From: an uncultured Bacteroidota bacterium
GTDB taxonomy: Bacteria; Bacteroidota; Bacteroidia; Chitinophagales; Saprospiraceae
NCBI GenBank assembly: GCA_937870795.1
Contig: CALMWS010000369.1
Coordinates: forward strand, 1 to 36,958
Reading direction: 5' to 3'
DNA length: 36,958 bases
Shown: positions 1 to 8,912 of the stretch, in pieces
Layout of the letters: each line of letters opens with the position of its first letter
How positions within the stretch are numbered: position 1 is the first letter of the stretch
The notes under the pieces: model-generated
What the model saw: only the letters and a program-made list of their open reading frames with translations
Database searches by the model: none
What the model was told of the DNA's origin: nothing
Program-made: the position numbers and the translations under genes

Positions 1-2543
1 ACCCACAAGTATTTGAAACCCCGGCCAATTGTGATGGTCCGGTGCAGCTGACCATAGTGGACGCTGAAAATGCCAATTGTTCTCTTACCACTACGCTTGA
101 CCCTGCCTGTTGCCCTTGTGAAGTAGAAAACATCGAGGTATTTACTGGTGCCTGCAACAATGGTGTATTTTCGGTAGAAATAAGCATGGATATCAATGCA
201 GGATCTTGTCTGTTTGGCGACTGGACGCTTACAGTAAACAACGTTATCTACCCTCTTACCTTTGGTGGCACAAATTGGATTGCCACCGGCATCAATGCCT
301 CTGATTCGCTGATGACCCTTGAGATTTGCAATCCCAATGCAGCCTGGTGCGACATTGTAGTAGTACCCAATCCCTGTTGGCAGGGAGGTAGCGGAAATTG
401 CGCCATCACTGCATTTACGGCGGCATATGATACGAGTCTTTGCAATGGTGAATTAGCAGGCATTGTTTTTGAATTCAATGCCGTCAATTTTGGAAGCAAT
501 GGATTTATGGTGAGCAATGGCACCACAACAGAAACCTATTTTCCGGGCGATGATTATATATTTTATGTTCCCGCCAATTGCAGCAATAATGTGGTGCTGA
601 CGATTCAAGATATAAATAATCCAGCCTGCGGTGCAACTGCAGTACTGGCTGAAGCCTGTTGTCCCTGTGAGGCAGATGTCATTCAGGTATGGACGGGCGA
701 TTGTGTAAATAATTCTTTTGAGGTACTTGCCTTTATTGATATAGAAAGCGGATCCTGTTTTTTTGGAAACTGGCTACTCATCATCAACAATGATACGTAT
801 CCCATGACATCCAATACCAACTCCTGGATTGCGGAAAATGTAAGTTCGTCGGATTCACTTATCACGGCTTTCATTTGTCACCCTCCTACTGCTTTTTGTG
901 AGCAGGTCAGTTTTGTCAACCCCTGCTACAATGGCAATGCGGCATGCAACCTTAGCAATTTTGAAGCTGCCTATTCACAAAATTTTTGCGATGGAGAATG
1001 GGCAGGAATCTTGTTTAATGCAAATGGCTACCAGGCTGGAGCGGCCGGCTTTACCGTTAGTGGTGGTGGCAATTCTACGGTTTATTTCCCCGGCGACGAT
1101 TATCTGTTCTTTGTTCCGGCAATGTGTGGAGACTCTGTACTGCTTACCATTACCGATAATTCGGATACCAGTTGCACAGCCAGTTATTTGCTGGGTCCTG
1201 CCTGCTGTCCCTGTGTGATCAATGGCATTGAAGCCGAAACCTTTGACTGTGTCAATGGCAGCTTTGGTCTTGAGGTCTTTATTGAAATAGAAAGTGGCAG
1301 TTGTTTCTTTGGAACATGGACCGCTACGGTGGGCAACAATGTATACCCGCTTACTTACAACGGTTTACATTACATAGCAACCGGCATCACCTCATCTGAT
1401 TCTATTGTGGTAGTGACCATTTGCCATGCGGCTACAGGTTTTTGTGAAACCATAGAAATCGTAAATCCATGTTTCAATGCTGGCAGCAATTGTGAACTTA
1501 CTTCCTTTACAGCAGCTTATGTACCGGGAGCCTGTGATGGAGAATTGACAGCTATTTCTTTTCAATTCACAGGCAATGGCTTTGGTAGCAATGGTTACTA
1601 TGTGAGCAGTGCCAACGTTACAGCAAGTTATGAATTGGGTGACAGCATGGTGTTTTATCTACCTGCCCTTTGTGGCGACTCAGTATGGCTGGTGTTGTCT
1701 GATGTAGCCAACGGCAATTGTGCCCTAAGTACTATACTTGCCCCCGCTTGTTGTCCTTGCGAATTAGACACCATTCTGGTAGAGACAGGACCTTGCAATG
1801 GTGGCAGCTTCAACATTAATGCATCCCTTTTTATTGAAGGAGGGTCCTGCTTTTTTGGTGACTGGACCCTAAACGTGGAAGGTATTAATTTTCCGTTGTA
1901 CTTCAATAACAATGGGGTCCTGGAGGCCAATATCAACGCTGCAGGTCAGTGGGTTGCACTTGTATTTTGTCACGTTGCTACTGGCTTTTGTGACACCATA
2001 ATCGTTGAAAACCCATGCTTTGGCAGTTCCAACAATTGTGTATTGAACATCTCATCCGTAGCGCTGGAAAATGCTTCAAACAGTGTAAATGCAGCCCTTA
2101 GGATTACCACAGAAAACAACTGTACTTCCAATTTTAGCTTAAGGGTTAACAATGATGAAATCGACAGTCTCTTTGTTGAAGACGACTACATCTTTGCCAA
2201 GGGGCTGCCTATAGACGTTCCATCCTTTCATTTTGAGCTGTGTAACATCGACAGTCAAATAGTATGTACGGATACTACGGTGATCAATCCCTGGTACATC
2301 GTTTCAAGCCAGGATGAAAGTCCGTCATTTACCATTGCCTGCCAAAACAATACCATCTTTGTCGAAACATCCGTTGCAATGCAACTGACATTGTGGGATA
2401 TGTATGGGCGCAAACTGGAAGAATGGGCTATAATGGAAAAAGACAATCACCCGATTTCTACAGGGCTGCCTGCAGGGATTTATGTGGTGGTAGCGGATAA
2501 TGGCAAGGTGAGAAAAACGGCTAAGTGCAGTGTGTTGAAGTAA
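1..2543 (+). CDS. Giant Cys-rich repeat protein, T9SS sorting domain (5' partial)
   Basis: The reading frame is open to the left edge (first full codon at base 3), so the true start lies outside the window; the GTG at 42 is only an internal codon. About 847 residues are visible. The protein consists of a tandem module of about 182-183 residues, recognised by the recurring string ACCPC, with three full copies and one half copy. Each module has two halves: one with GSCFFGxW, a YPL segment, an ICH..TGFC segment and NPC; the other with FTAAY...CDGE, GSNGF and FxPGDDYxF. Many paired Cys suggest disulfides outside the cell. The last ~70 residues look like a T9SS type A sorting domain (LWDMYGRKLEEW, then LPAGIYVVVA). 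Likely a secreted or surface-anchored structural or adhesive protein; the repeat family is not recognised. It converges on priA with a 9-base gap. Confidence 0.85.
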   Translation, partial: PQVFETPANCDGPVQLTIVDAENANCSLTTTLDPACCPCEVENIEVFTGACNNGVFSVEISMDINAGSCLFGDWTLTVNNVIYPLTFGGTNWIATGINASDSLMTLEICNPNAAWCDIVVVPNPCWQGGSGNCAITAFTAAYDTSLCNGELAGIVFEFNAVNFGSNGFMVSNGTTTETYFPGDDYIFYVPANCSNNVVLTIQDINNPACGATAVLAEACCPCEADVIQVWTGDCVNNSFEVLAFIDIESGSCFFGNWLLIINNDTYPMTSNTNSWIAENVSSSDSLITAFICHPPTAFCEQVSFVNPCYNGNAACNLSNFEAAYSQNFCDGEWAGILFNANGYQAGAAGFTVSGGGNSTVYFPGDDYLFFVPAMCGDSVLLTITDNSDTSCTASYLLGPACCPCVINGIEAETFDCVNGSFGLEVFIEIESGSCFFGTWTATVGNNVYPLTYNGLHYIATGITSSDSIVVVTICHAATGFCETIEIVNPCFNAGSNCELTSFTAAYVPGACDGELTAISFQFTGNGFGSNGYYVSSANVTASYELGDSMVFYLPALCGDSVWLVLSDVANGNCALSTILAPACCPCELDTILVETGPCNGGSFNINASLFIEGGSCFFGDWTLNVEGINFPLYFNNNGVLEANINAAGQWVALVFCHVATGFCDTIIVENPCFGSSNNCVLNISSVALENASNSVNAALRITTENNCTSNFSLRVNNDEIDSLFVEDDYIFAKGLPIDVPSFHFELCNIDSQIVCTDTTVINPWYIVSSQDESPSFTIACQNNTIFVETSVAMQLTLWDMYGRKLEEWAIMEKDNHPISTGLPAGIYVVVADNGKVRKTAKCSVLK
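105..2034 (+). repeat. Tandem 546-549 bp coding repeat (Cys-rich module)
   Basis: Unit boundaries set at the codons for ACCPC lie at 105, 654, 1200 and 1746, giving unit lengths of 549, 546 and 546 bases, all in frame. The fourth unit keeps only its first half (to about 2034) before a unique C-terminal region. Units are similar at protein level but clearly diverged at DNA level, so the array is not a recent duplication. More units probably lie upstream of the window. Confidence 0.85.
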
Positions 2544-2552
2544 GCATTTTTC

Positions 2553-5000
2553 TTAGTAAGGATCTACATCCATGCTCACTCTGACTGGTTTGAGGTCCTT
2601 GTCGTTTTGCAATGTTTCCTTAATATGCAATAAAAGCTGTTTGGTTCGATTGATGAGTTGGTCATCCTTTTCCAGCTTAATGACCAGGTGGCGGATGTAT
2701 TGATTTCTTATTTTTGAGATAGAGGGTGTCAGTGGTCCTTTGACTCTATCGCCGAGTACTTCAAAGAGTTGTTTGTGCCAGGTAGCTGCTGCCTTGATGG
2801 TTTTATTCAAATCGCTGTGTCGCAGGTCGATCAGTATCATTCTGCAAAACGGAGGAAACCAAAACTGTTTGCGCTCTGCCAATTCGCGTTGAACAAAGGC
2901 ATTGTAATTTCCTGCTACGATCTCTTTCACAACGGCATGATTGGCTGAATAGGTCTGGATGACTACCCGCCCCTTTTCATTTCTCCTACCTGCTCTGCCG
3001 GCTACCTGGGTAATGAGTTGATAAGCACGCTCTACCGCCCTGAAATCTGGAAAACGAATTAATGCATCTGCATCAATTACACCTACCAGGGCAACGTGAT
3101 CAAAATCAAAGCCCTTGGTCACCATCTGTGTGCCCACCATCACATCTATTTCACCTTTGGCAAAAGCAACGATCAACTTATCCTGTGCGGCTTTGGTGCG
3201 GGTGGTATCAAAGTCGAGCCTCCCTACTTTGGCGGCGGGAAAATATTGCTGTACTACTGCCTCAATTTTTTCGGTACCATGGCCGATATCCCCCAAATCC
3301 GGGCTGCCACAGTCGGGGCAGTTTTGAGGATTGCGACTGCGATGCTGACAGTAGTGACACGTCAATTCGTCGGAAAATTTGTGGTAAGTCATGTTGACAT
3401 CACATTGTACACACATAGCAGTCCACCCACAATGGCGGCACTGAATGGTGGGCACATAACCCCGCCTGTTTTGAAAAAGAATGATTTGTTTGCCTTTGTC
3501 CAATACCTCCTTCATGGCTTTCTGCAGGGGCACACTCAATACGGGCTTGAACCTGCCTGTCCTTCGCTCGTAAGCGAGGTCAATGACATCAATATCGGGT
3601 AAAACTGCATCGCCAAATCGGTTGTGCAACGAAACTTTTACAAATTTTTGGAGACTGGCGTTGTAAGCTGATTCCAGTGAAGGAGTGGCAGAGCCGAGAA
3701 TGATGGGGCTGCCAAATTTGAAAGCCAGGTAGAGCGCCACGTCACGGGCATTGTAATGTGGATTGGGACTCGATTGCTTATAGGAAGGATCGTGTTCTTC
3801 ATCTACTATGATGAGGCCCGGTTTGTGAAAAGGAAGGAAGACTCCGGATCTGGCAGCAATGATGAGACGGGCATTTGAAGCGGCTTCTTTCCAAACTTCT
3901 ACCCTTTCCATGTCGGGCATCTTGCTATGGTACAACAGCACATTGTTGCCAAAAATTTCATACAACCTTTCCACGATTTGGGAGGTAAGTGCAATTTCGG
4001 GCAGAAGGTACAAAACCTGCTCTCCCTGCTGCAGCACCTCGCTGATCAATTCTACGTACAACCTGGTTTTACCCGAGCCGGTAACCCCGTGTAACAACAC
4101 TGGTTTTTGTTGCTGAAAGGCATCTTTTATGGATACATAGGCCTGCTGCTGTTCATGGCTAAGGGGAGGCAGTTGTATGTTGTCATCATTACCTGCACCT
4201 ATGCGAGACACCTCTTTTTCTGACAATACAAAGTAGCCTTTTTTAACCAATGCATTGATTACACTGTGGTCAACCCCTGATGCTGCCAAAAGCTTCGACA
4301 ATGGCAAGGCACCTTCTTCTTCCCGGTCCAAAAAAGACATAAGGGCCTGGTATTGCCTGGGAAATTTTTCTACTTTATCCAAAGCGTTTTGGAGTTCATC
4401 TTCTGAATGTAGTGCAGGGGTGAAGTCAATAAACTTTACAATTCTGGGTTTAAACTTTTCGGTGAGTGATTCTACCAGTCGCAGCAATTTTTTATCCTGC
4501 AGGCTGCGGATCACGGGCATGATGCTTTTTTTCTGGAGGATGTCTTTGACCTGATCCAGGGTAAGTTCACCCCGAATGGATAAGGCTTCGGTTACGAGGT
4601 ATTCCTCATTGGTGAGCTCGTCTATCATGTGAGACTGCACTTCTTCATCGATGACCACCCGGGTTTCACTGCTGAGTTTCATACCCCCGGGCAGGGCGGC
4701 TTCCATAACCTCACCAATGGTACAGCAATAGTAACGGGCCATCCATGTCCAAAAATCCAATTGCAGGCTGGAAACGACGGGTCTTTGATCGAGCAATGAA
4801 AAAAAAGGGCGGGGATTGAGTCCTGATTCGACCTCATCGTGAACCGCGGTGATGATACCCGCGTATATTTTATGCCTGATAGGGGCTTCAACCCTCATGC
4901 CGGGAACCAAAGTGTCTTGAATGTGTTCAGGTACTTTATACGTATAAGCTGCCGGCAGGGCAAGGGGAAAGATTACCGATACATACCTGTCTTTTCCCAT
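2553..5000 (-). CDS. priA: Primosomal replication restart helicase PriA
   Basis: 815 residues, normal for PriA. PriA is a 3'-5' superfamily 2 DNA helicase that recognises stalled forks and reloads the replisome. Visible features: N-terminal DNA-binding region; Walker A GVTGSGKT at residues 305-312; DEEH box at 400-403; GSATP motif III near 436; and eight zinc-binding Cys (521, 524, 530, 533, 548, 551, 561, 564) in the typical two-cluster insert. The C-terminal helicase half carries GTQMVTKGFDF and QVAGRAGR. ATG start at 5000, only 7 bases after the stop of the upstream M14 peptidase gene, so the two are probably cotranscribed. Function is close to certain. Confidence 0.97.
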   Translation of the reverse strand: MGKDRYVSVIFPLALPAAYTYKVPEHIQDTLVPGMRVEAPIRHKIYAGIITAVHDEVESGLNPRPFFSLLDQRPVVSSLQLDFWTWMARYYCCTIGEVMEAALPGGMKLSSETRVVIDEEVQSHMIDELTNEEYLVTEALSIRGELTLDQVKDILQKKSIMPVIRSLQDKKLLRLVESLTEKFKPRIVKFIDFTPALHSEDELQNALDKVEKFPRQYQALMSFLDREEEGALPLSKLLAASGVDHSVINALVKKGYFVLSEKEVSRIGAGNDDNIQLPPLSHEQQQAYVSIKDAFQQQKPVLLHGVTGSGKTRLYVELISEVLQQGEQVLYLLPEIALTSQIVERLYEIFGNNVLLYHSKMPDMERVEVWKEAASNARLIIAARSGVFLPFHKPGLIIVDEEHDPSYKQSSPNPHYNARDVALYLAFKFGSPIILGSATPSLESAYNASLQKFVKVSLHNRFGDAVLPDIDVIDLAYERRTGRFKPVLSVPLQKAMKEVLDKGKQIILFQNRRGYVPTIQCRHCGWTAMCVQCDVNMTYHKFSDELTCHYCQHRSRNPQNCPDCGSPDLGDIGHGTEKIEAVVQQYFPAAKVGRLDFDTTRTKAAQDKLIVAFAKGEIDVMVGTQMVTKGFDFDHVALVGVIDADALIRFPDFRAVERAYQLITQVAGRAGRRNEKGRVVIQTYSANHAVVKEIVAGNYNAFVQRELAERKQFWFPPFCRMILIDLRHSDLNKTIKAAATWHKQLFEVLGDRVKGPLTPSISKIRNQYIRHLVIKLEKDDQLINRTKQLLLHIKETLQNDKDLKPVRVSMDVDPY

Positions 5001-5007
5001 GGTCGCA

Positions 5008-7377
5008 CTACCTCATGAGGGTAACACTGGTAGCTTTGTTTTCTCCATTTTCATTGATCCATACCAGGTGATACAGGCCATTGGTCAAATGTTGAAGGCT
5101 GATGGTTTTTTGTCCGGATGTATTCAGTGTAGCCACCTTACGTCCCTGTGCGTCCACAATCTGTACATTTGTACCCGGTGCCGTATCCAGCACAACCAGG
5201 TCTGAGGTAGGATTGGGATAGGCTGTTTTGTTGCCAGGTGCATTTTCCGACGTATAGGTTGAAACAGGCTTAAAAGATATCACATCCACATCATCAATGT
5301 ACCAGCCATCCATTTCGAGAAAGCCATCTGAAACGATTTGAAAATCGATGTACAGCTGTGGCTCGCCTTCAAAGGCAGAGAGATCGATCACTTCGGTGAC
5401 CCAGGATTCCTGAACGCCATCGTAAACTGGATAGCCTGCCTTTTGGTCGGCTGAACCCGGATGTGTATATTTCCCACAAAGGAAAACAGTATCCCCTGCT
5501 AAGGTATAGGCGTATACTGAGCCATAATCATAGCCCTTTTCGATGCTCCATCTGGCATTAAAGGTCAGTATTGGGCTTTCGGCTGTAGTAAGGTCAATGG
5601 GATTGGCCATTCGCAAGGTGGTAGTGGTACCTCTTGCATAGGATGAGGTGGGAGAATCGGTAATAGATGTAGGTGCACTGGTAAATGCAGCCGGGGTAAT
5701 GCCCCAGTTGCCCTCCAGGATTTGCCATTGTGCTGTGGAATTGGCAGCATCGGCAAAATGATATTTGAGATCACCATAATACACTTCTACCTTTACAGAA
5801 TCGAGATCAACATAAGCGCCGTAATTTTTCCGGATGTAAACATAAGTTTCATTCTTGCCGGGCTGAAGTGTTGCGGGATCTATGAGATAGGGAAAGGCTA
5901 TCAGGGTATCACCTCCCTGCGATTGATTGAAAACAAAATGAACGGTTTCATCTGTCATGGAAGGATTCAGACCCACACTGATGTCAACGGGCTTGTTTCC
6001 AAAGCCGGGGCGTGCAAAGTGAACGTAAAAGGTATCATCCGCCATGTGCAATTCACTGACATCGTGAATATCGTGGCTCACCAAACCCAGAGCAAGCCTT
6101 GGGAGTGCAAGGTTCATATCGAGGCAGCTCTTATTGATGAGATCGATGTCTGCCGGGCTGGGCCAGAAAGAGGGACCCACCTCCGGAGTGTAAGAATAAA
6201 TTTTATTCTTTTCTCCCTGCTCTCCGTACATATAATCATCGCTGTCACCATTGGTGGTATACCCTACGGTCTCAGAGCCGGTGCCCATTTTGAAGAAATT
6301 GCTTTTTGTCATCACATTGCCCATTGCCTGGAAGATGTTGTGTTCATTGGTAGGCTGGTCATTGTAACCCCAGGGATGGATTAGCAGGTTGCCAAAGGTG
6401 TGGAAATTGAGCGCCATGATGAAGTTGTGTGCTACACAAAACTCACGGATAGCCGATGTTTCTGGCTCCGAAAAACCGGCTGTACCCCGGTAGGTCTCTG
6501 ATCCCGGGTTGGGTGAAGACCCTTCATCATCAAAGCCCCATTCGTAACCATAGTTGCGGTTAAGGTCAACGCCTACAAGTTTGCCGGTGGTGTCTTTTCT
6601 TGCATTTTTTCTCCATAAGCCTCCTCCCGTAGGTTTGTTTTTGGTATTGATGATGTAACCATCTGGGTTGACACAAGGGATAAAATACATTTCTGTGTTG
6701 TCGAGCAAATATTTGATTTCCGGATCGCGGGTATAGTTTTCCAGCACATACCACATGTAAAAAATCATTTGCGACAAAGAATTGGGTTCTCTCGCATGGT
6801 GGAGGGCTGTGTATAGCAGTTCAGGTTCGTCTTCATCGGCATTGGGAAAGTCACTTATTTTGACATAGGTCAGATAGTTGCCATCGTGTGTTTTGTAGCC
6901 CTTGATGGTATCCATCTTACTTACGAGGTGGGGATACAGGTCTTTCATCCACTCAAGCATAAACAGCATTTCGTCATATCTGAAGTAGCCCCCCATGGAT
7001 CCATCAAAATAATTGAAAGGGGTAGCAATGTTCTGCACCGGGTTTTTACAATCCAGGTCTCTCAACGCCTGGCTGTATAAAACCAGCTCAGAGGGTCGGT
7101 TGGGGTTGGCATAAAATGTTTCTACATCTCTGATTTTGATGTCTACGGCAAAGCCAAGTTTCTCTATCAACTGAATTTCATCTTCCGAAAAATCGCTTTC
7201 AAAAGATCTGCCCGGAGCCAGCTTGCCATGGTCAACCGGAATACCGGCTCTAAGCAAGAGGAGGGGGTTTTTATCTTTGAGATCAACAACTGCACGGTGG
7301 TAGACCTGGTTTTGGGCCAACGAAGCATTGACCATGCACAAAATAACAAGGAGGGGGAAAAAGATGGAACGGTTCAT
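5008..7377 (-). CDS. Secreted M14 zinc carboxypeptidase with T9SS sorting domain
   Basis: Start placed at the ATG at 7377, giving 789 residues that open with a signal peptide ending in NASLAQ; a longer frame upstream would run into the -7 promoter element. M14 metallocarboxypeptidases remove C-terminal residues from peptides. Catalytic signature: HxxE zinc ligands H194/E197 (in LHHAREP), substrate-binding R274 in NRN, third zinc ligand H326 in NFHTFG, and general base E399 in YTPEVGP. After the catalytic domain comes a region of beta-sandwich appearance, a segment resembling immune-inhibitor/jelly-roll modules (FNARWSIEKGYDYGSVY), then a T9SS type A signal (AYPNPTSDLVVL to the end). Predicted exported nutrient-scavenging peptidase. 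priA follows 7 bases downstream. Confidence 0.93.
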   Translation of the reverse strand: MNRSIFFPLLVILCMVNASLAQNQVYHRAVVDLKDKNPLLLLRAGIPVDHGKLAPGRSFESDFSEDEIQLIEKLGFAVDIKIRDVETFYANPNRPSELVLYSQALRDLDCKNPVQNIATPFNYFDGSMGGYFRYDEMLFMLEWMKDLYPHLVSKMDTIKGYKTHDGNYLTYVKISDFPNADEDEPELLYTALHHAREPNSLSQMIFYMWYVLENYTRDPEIKYLLDNTEMYFIPCVNPDGYIINTKNKPTGGGLWRKNARKDTTGKLVGVDLNRNYGYEWGFDDEGSSPNPGSETYRGTAGFSEPETSAIREFCVAHNFIMALNFHTFGNLLIHPWGYNDQPTNEHNIFQAMGNVMTKSNFFKMGTGSETVGYTTNGDSDDYMYGEQGEKNKIYSYTPEVGPSFWPSPADIDLINKSCLDMNLALPRLALGLVSHDIHDVSELHMADDTFYVHFARPGFGNKPVDISVGLNPSMTDETVHFVFNQSQGGDTLIAFPYLIDPATLQPGKNETYVYIRKNYGAYVDLDSVKVEVYYGDLKYHFADAANSTAQWQILEGNWGITPAAFTSAPTSITDSPTSSYARGTTTTLRMANPIDLTTAESPILTFNARWSIEKGYDYGSVYAYTLAGDTVFLCGKYTHPGSADQKAGYPVYDGVQESWVTEVIDLSAFEGEPQLYIDFQIVSDGFLEMDGWYIDDVDVISFKPVSTYTSENAPGNKTAYPNPTSDLVVLDTAPGTNVQIVDAQGRKVATLNTSGQKTISLQHLTNGLYHLVWINENGENKATSVTLMR

Positions 7378-7428
7378 ACCCGGATTTTGACTTATTGATT
7401 TTTGAGACCGGATATTTCCGGAAAGCTG

Positions 7429-7436
7429 CAAATGTA
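7429..7436 (-). promoter_or_regulatory. Bacteroidota -7 promoter element for the M14 gene
   Basis: On the minus strand this reads TACATTTG, an exact match to the TAnnTTTG consensus of Bacteroidota housekeeping promoters. It lies 52 bases upstream of the chosen ATG at 7377, giving a leader of about 45 bases. A clear TTG at the -33 position is not visible. Its position supports the shorter start. Confidence 0.5.
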
Positions 7437-7490
7437 AGAAAAAAAGGGGTATAAATTCGTCTGGACCGGCACATTAACGTTTCATATAAC

Positions 7491-7517
7491 AAAAAAAGGG
7501 GACCGAAGCCCCCTTTT
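7491..7517 (-). terminator. Rho-independent terminator with UUCG tetraloop
   Basis: Minus strand: a stem GGGGGC/GTCCCC closed by a TTCG tetraloop (cUUCGg form), preceded by AAAA and followed by a run of seven T (7491-7497). It lies 20 bases past the stop of the DUF4412-like gene and before the promoter of the M14 gene. The symmetric A/T flanks might also let it work weakly on the plus strand. Confidence 0.85.
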
Positions 7518-7537
7518 CAATCTTTGGTGGTCATGGC

Positions 7538-8242
7538 CTAGAAGCCGAAGCCTCCCATGCCGCCCATTTTTTGCTTAAACTCTTCCATGGTCATTTTGGT
7601 ATACCCGGAAGTTTGTGCCTTTAATTGTGTTGCATCTACCGTTTCTTTGACCTCTACAGCGGTCATGGTCATTTTTACATTGGGGGTTTCCAGTGTGTAT
7701 TCGATGGGAAAGCCCGCAAATTTGATGGCCTGCATTCCCTGGATGATGTTGGCATCGGTCTTGATGTCTTCTGTCACATAGCCGGTAAGTTTCAAGTCAG
7801 GATTGTCGGGCATGGTAACGGTCATGGCGTAACAGTTGTAACCCATGATTTTTTTGGTGTTGCCTTTGTCGTATTCCACTTTGGCATTCTGCGATTTTTT
7901 AACTTCTTCGTCTTTGGCAAGATCGTCGAGTGAAGATTGGATCCAGAATTTCTGGCCCATCATGTCCATCAACATATCAAACATTTTGCTTTGATTGTTT
8001 ACATACGTTTTTACTTCAACCATGCCACCCATCATCGACATTTTGGAAGCGTGGCCTTCACCGTTGAAATTGATAATGGTTTGAGATCCCTTCATCATTT
8101 CCATCATTTGTGCGGTCTGTGGATCTGGAGAAGTGATATCTGTGAGCTCCATTACAACTTTACCTTCGTTGATTTGCTTTTGGGCAATTAGATTGCCGGC
8201 CAGCACAAACAAACAGGCAATAAATAAGAGTTTTTGTTTCAT
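7538..8242 (-). CDS. Exported DUF4412-like protein
   Basis: 234 residues with a signal peptide ending near GNLIAQ (residue ~21) and no lipobox. The body matches what I recall of the DUF4412 family: an early KVVMEL strand, Met-rich segments (MMEMMKGS, MSMMGGM), then KKIMGYNCYAMT and the sentence-like pattern of beta strands ending in VEVKE. The C-terminus is Met/Gly-rich (KQKMGGMGGFGF). Function unknown; proteins of this type are periplasmic or outer-membrane associated in Bacteroidota. Monocistronic by appearance: its own promoter-like element upstream and a strong terminator downstream. Confidence 0.75.
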   Translation of the reverse strand: MKQKLLFIACLFVLAGNLIAQKQINEGKVVMELTDITSPDPQTAQMMEMMKGSQTIINFNGEGHASKMSMMGGMVEVKTYVNNQSKMFDMLMDMMGQKFWIQSSLDDLAKDEEVKKSQNAKVEYDKGNTKKIMGYNCYAMTVTMPDNPDLKLTGYVTEDIKTDANIIQGMQAIKFAGFPIEYTLETPNVKMTMTAVEVKETVDATQLKAQTSGYTKMTMEEFKQKMGGMGGFGF

Positions 8243-8300
8243 TTTATGAATTTGATTTTAAACAATAAACCACCGGAGGGTTAATTGGTTCCGGCAGGGG

Positions 8301-8308
8301 CGAAAATA
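8301..8308 (-). promoter_or_regulatory. Candidate -7 element for the DUF4412-like gene
   Basis: Minus-strand TATTTTCG, one mismatch from TAnnTTTG (TTCG variants are common), 59 bases upstream of the ATG at 8242. No perfect -33 TTG is present at the usual distance; the best match there is TTTC. Confidence 0.35.
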
Positions 8309-8367
8309 CGATGAATCGACGGAAAATTCCGATGAAAGTTACAGCCGGTTGGGCGTGGCACTCAAAA

Positions 8368-8910
8368 TTAATATTTCCACATGTCGATGTACTTCACAAA
8401 TATTTTTGCCAGGTTTTCTGCATCACTGATGGCCCGGTGGTGGATGCCGGTAAATTCCATGCCCTCGTGTTTGATGGTATTTTTGAGGCCAGTGAGCTTG
8501 TGTTCACCCTTGATTTCGTGGTATTGTCCCTTTACATTGATGTTTTTATCCAGCCAATCGTGCTCCAGTTTGTGCAATTTGCAATCATTTTTAAGCAGCT
8601 GTACATCAAACTTACCCCAGGAACAGAGATTGTAATCTTCTTCATACACATTGATCCAGTCCATAAATTCCTGGATTACCAGCGGAAAGGTACGGGCCCG
8701 GTCCACATCATTTTGCGAGATAGAAGTGAGTTGTCTGCAAAAATCAGAAAGGATTGGATTGACAGTGGGTTTGATAAATTTGTTGAATTCGCCCAGTACT
8801 TCCCCCAACTGATTGACCTTATAGGCACCAATCTCAATGACCTCGTTGACCCCGTGCGGAGGTCTGCCGCGCCAGCAGGTTGCTTCCAGATCGTATATGA
8901 TAAAATTCAC
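8368..8910 (-). CDS. DEDDh 3'-5' exonuclease (Eri1/KapD-like)
   Basis: 180 residues. DEDDh nucleases remove nucleotides from 3' ends using two metal ions. Exo I is YDLEATCW (D7, E9), Exo II contains D102 in WGKFDVQLL, and Exo III is H158-x4-D163 in HHRAISDAENLA. The DLEATCW form and the short stand-alone length resemble the Eri1/KapD branch rather than the DnaQ proofreading subunit; substrate (RNA or DNA) is not decidable here. GTG start at 8910 with a Shine-Dalgarno-like AGAGGA 8 bases upstream, only 2 bases after the acyltransferase stop, so it is translationally coupled to that gene. Confidence 0.88.
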   Translation of the reverse strand: MNFIIYDLEATCWRGRPPHGVNEVIEIGAYKVNQLGEVLGEFNKFIKPTVNPILSDFCRQLTSISQNDVDRARTFPLVIQEFMDWINVYEEDYNLCSWGKFDVQLLKNDCKLHKLEHDWLDKNINVKGQYHEIKGEHKLTGLKNTIKHEGMEFTGIHHRAISDAENLAKIFVKYIDMWKY

Positions 8911-8912
8911 CT

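Noticed and set aside
3062-3602. Overlapping plus-strand frames up to 168 codons inside priA
   Set aside because: They lie antisense to the zinc-binding and helicase region of priA, have no family features, and reflect codon bias on the opposite strand.
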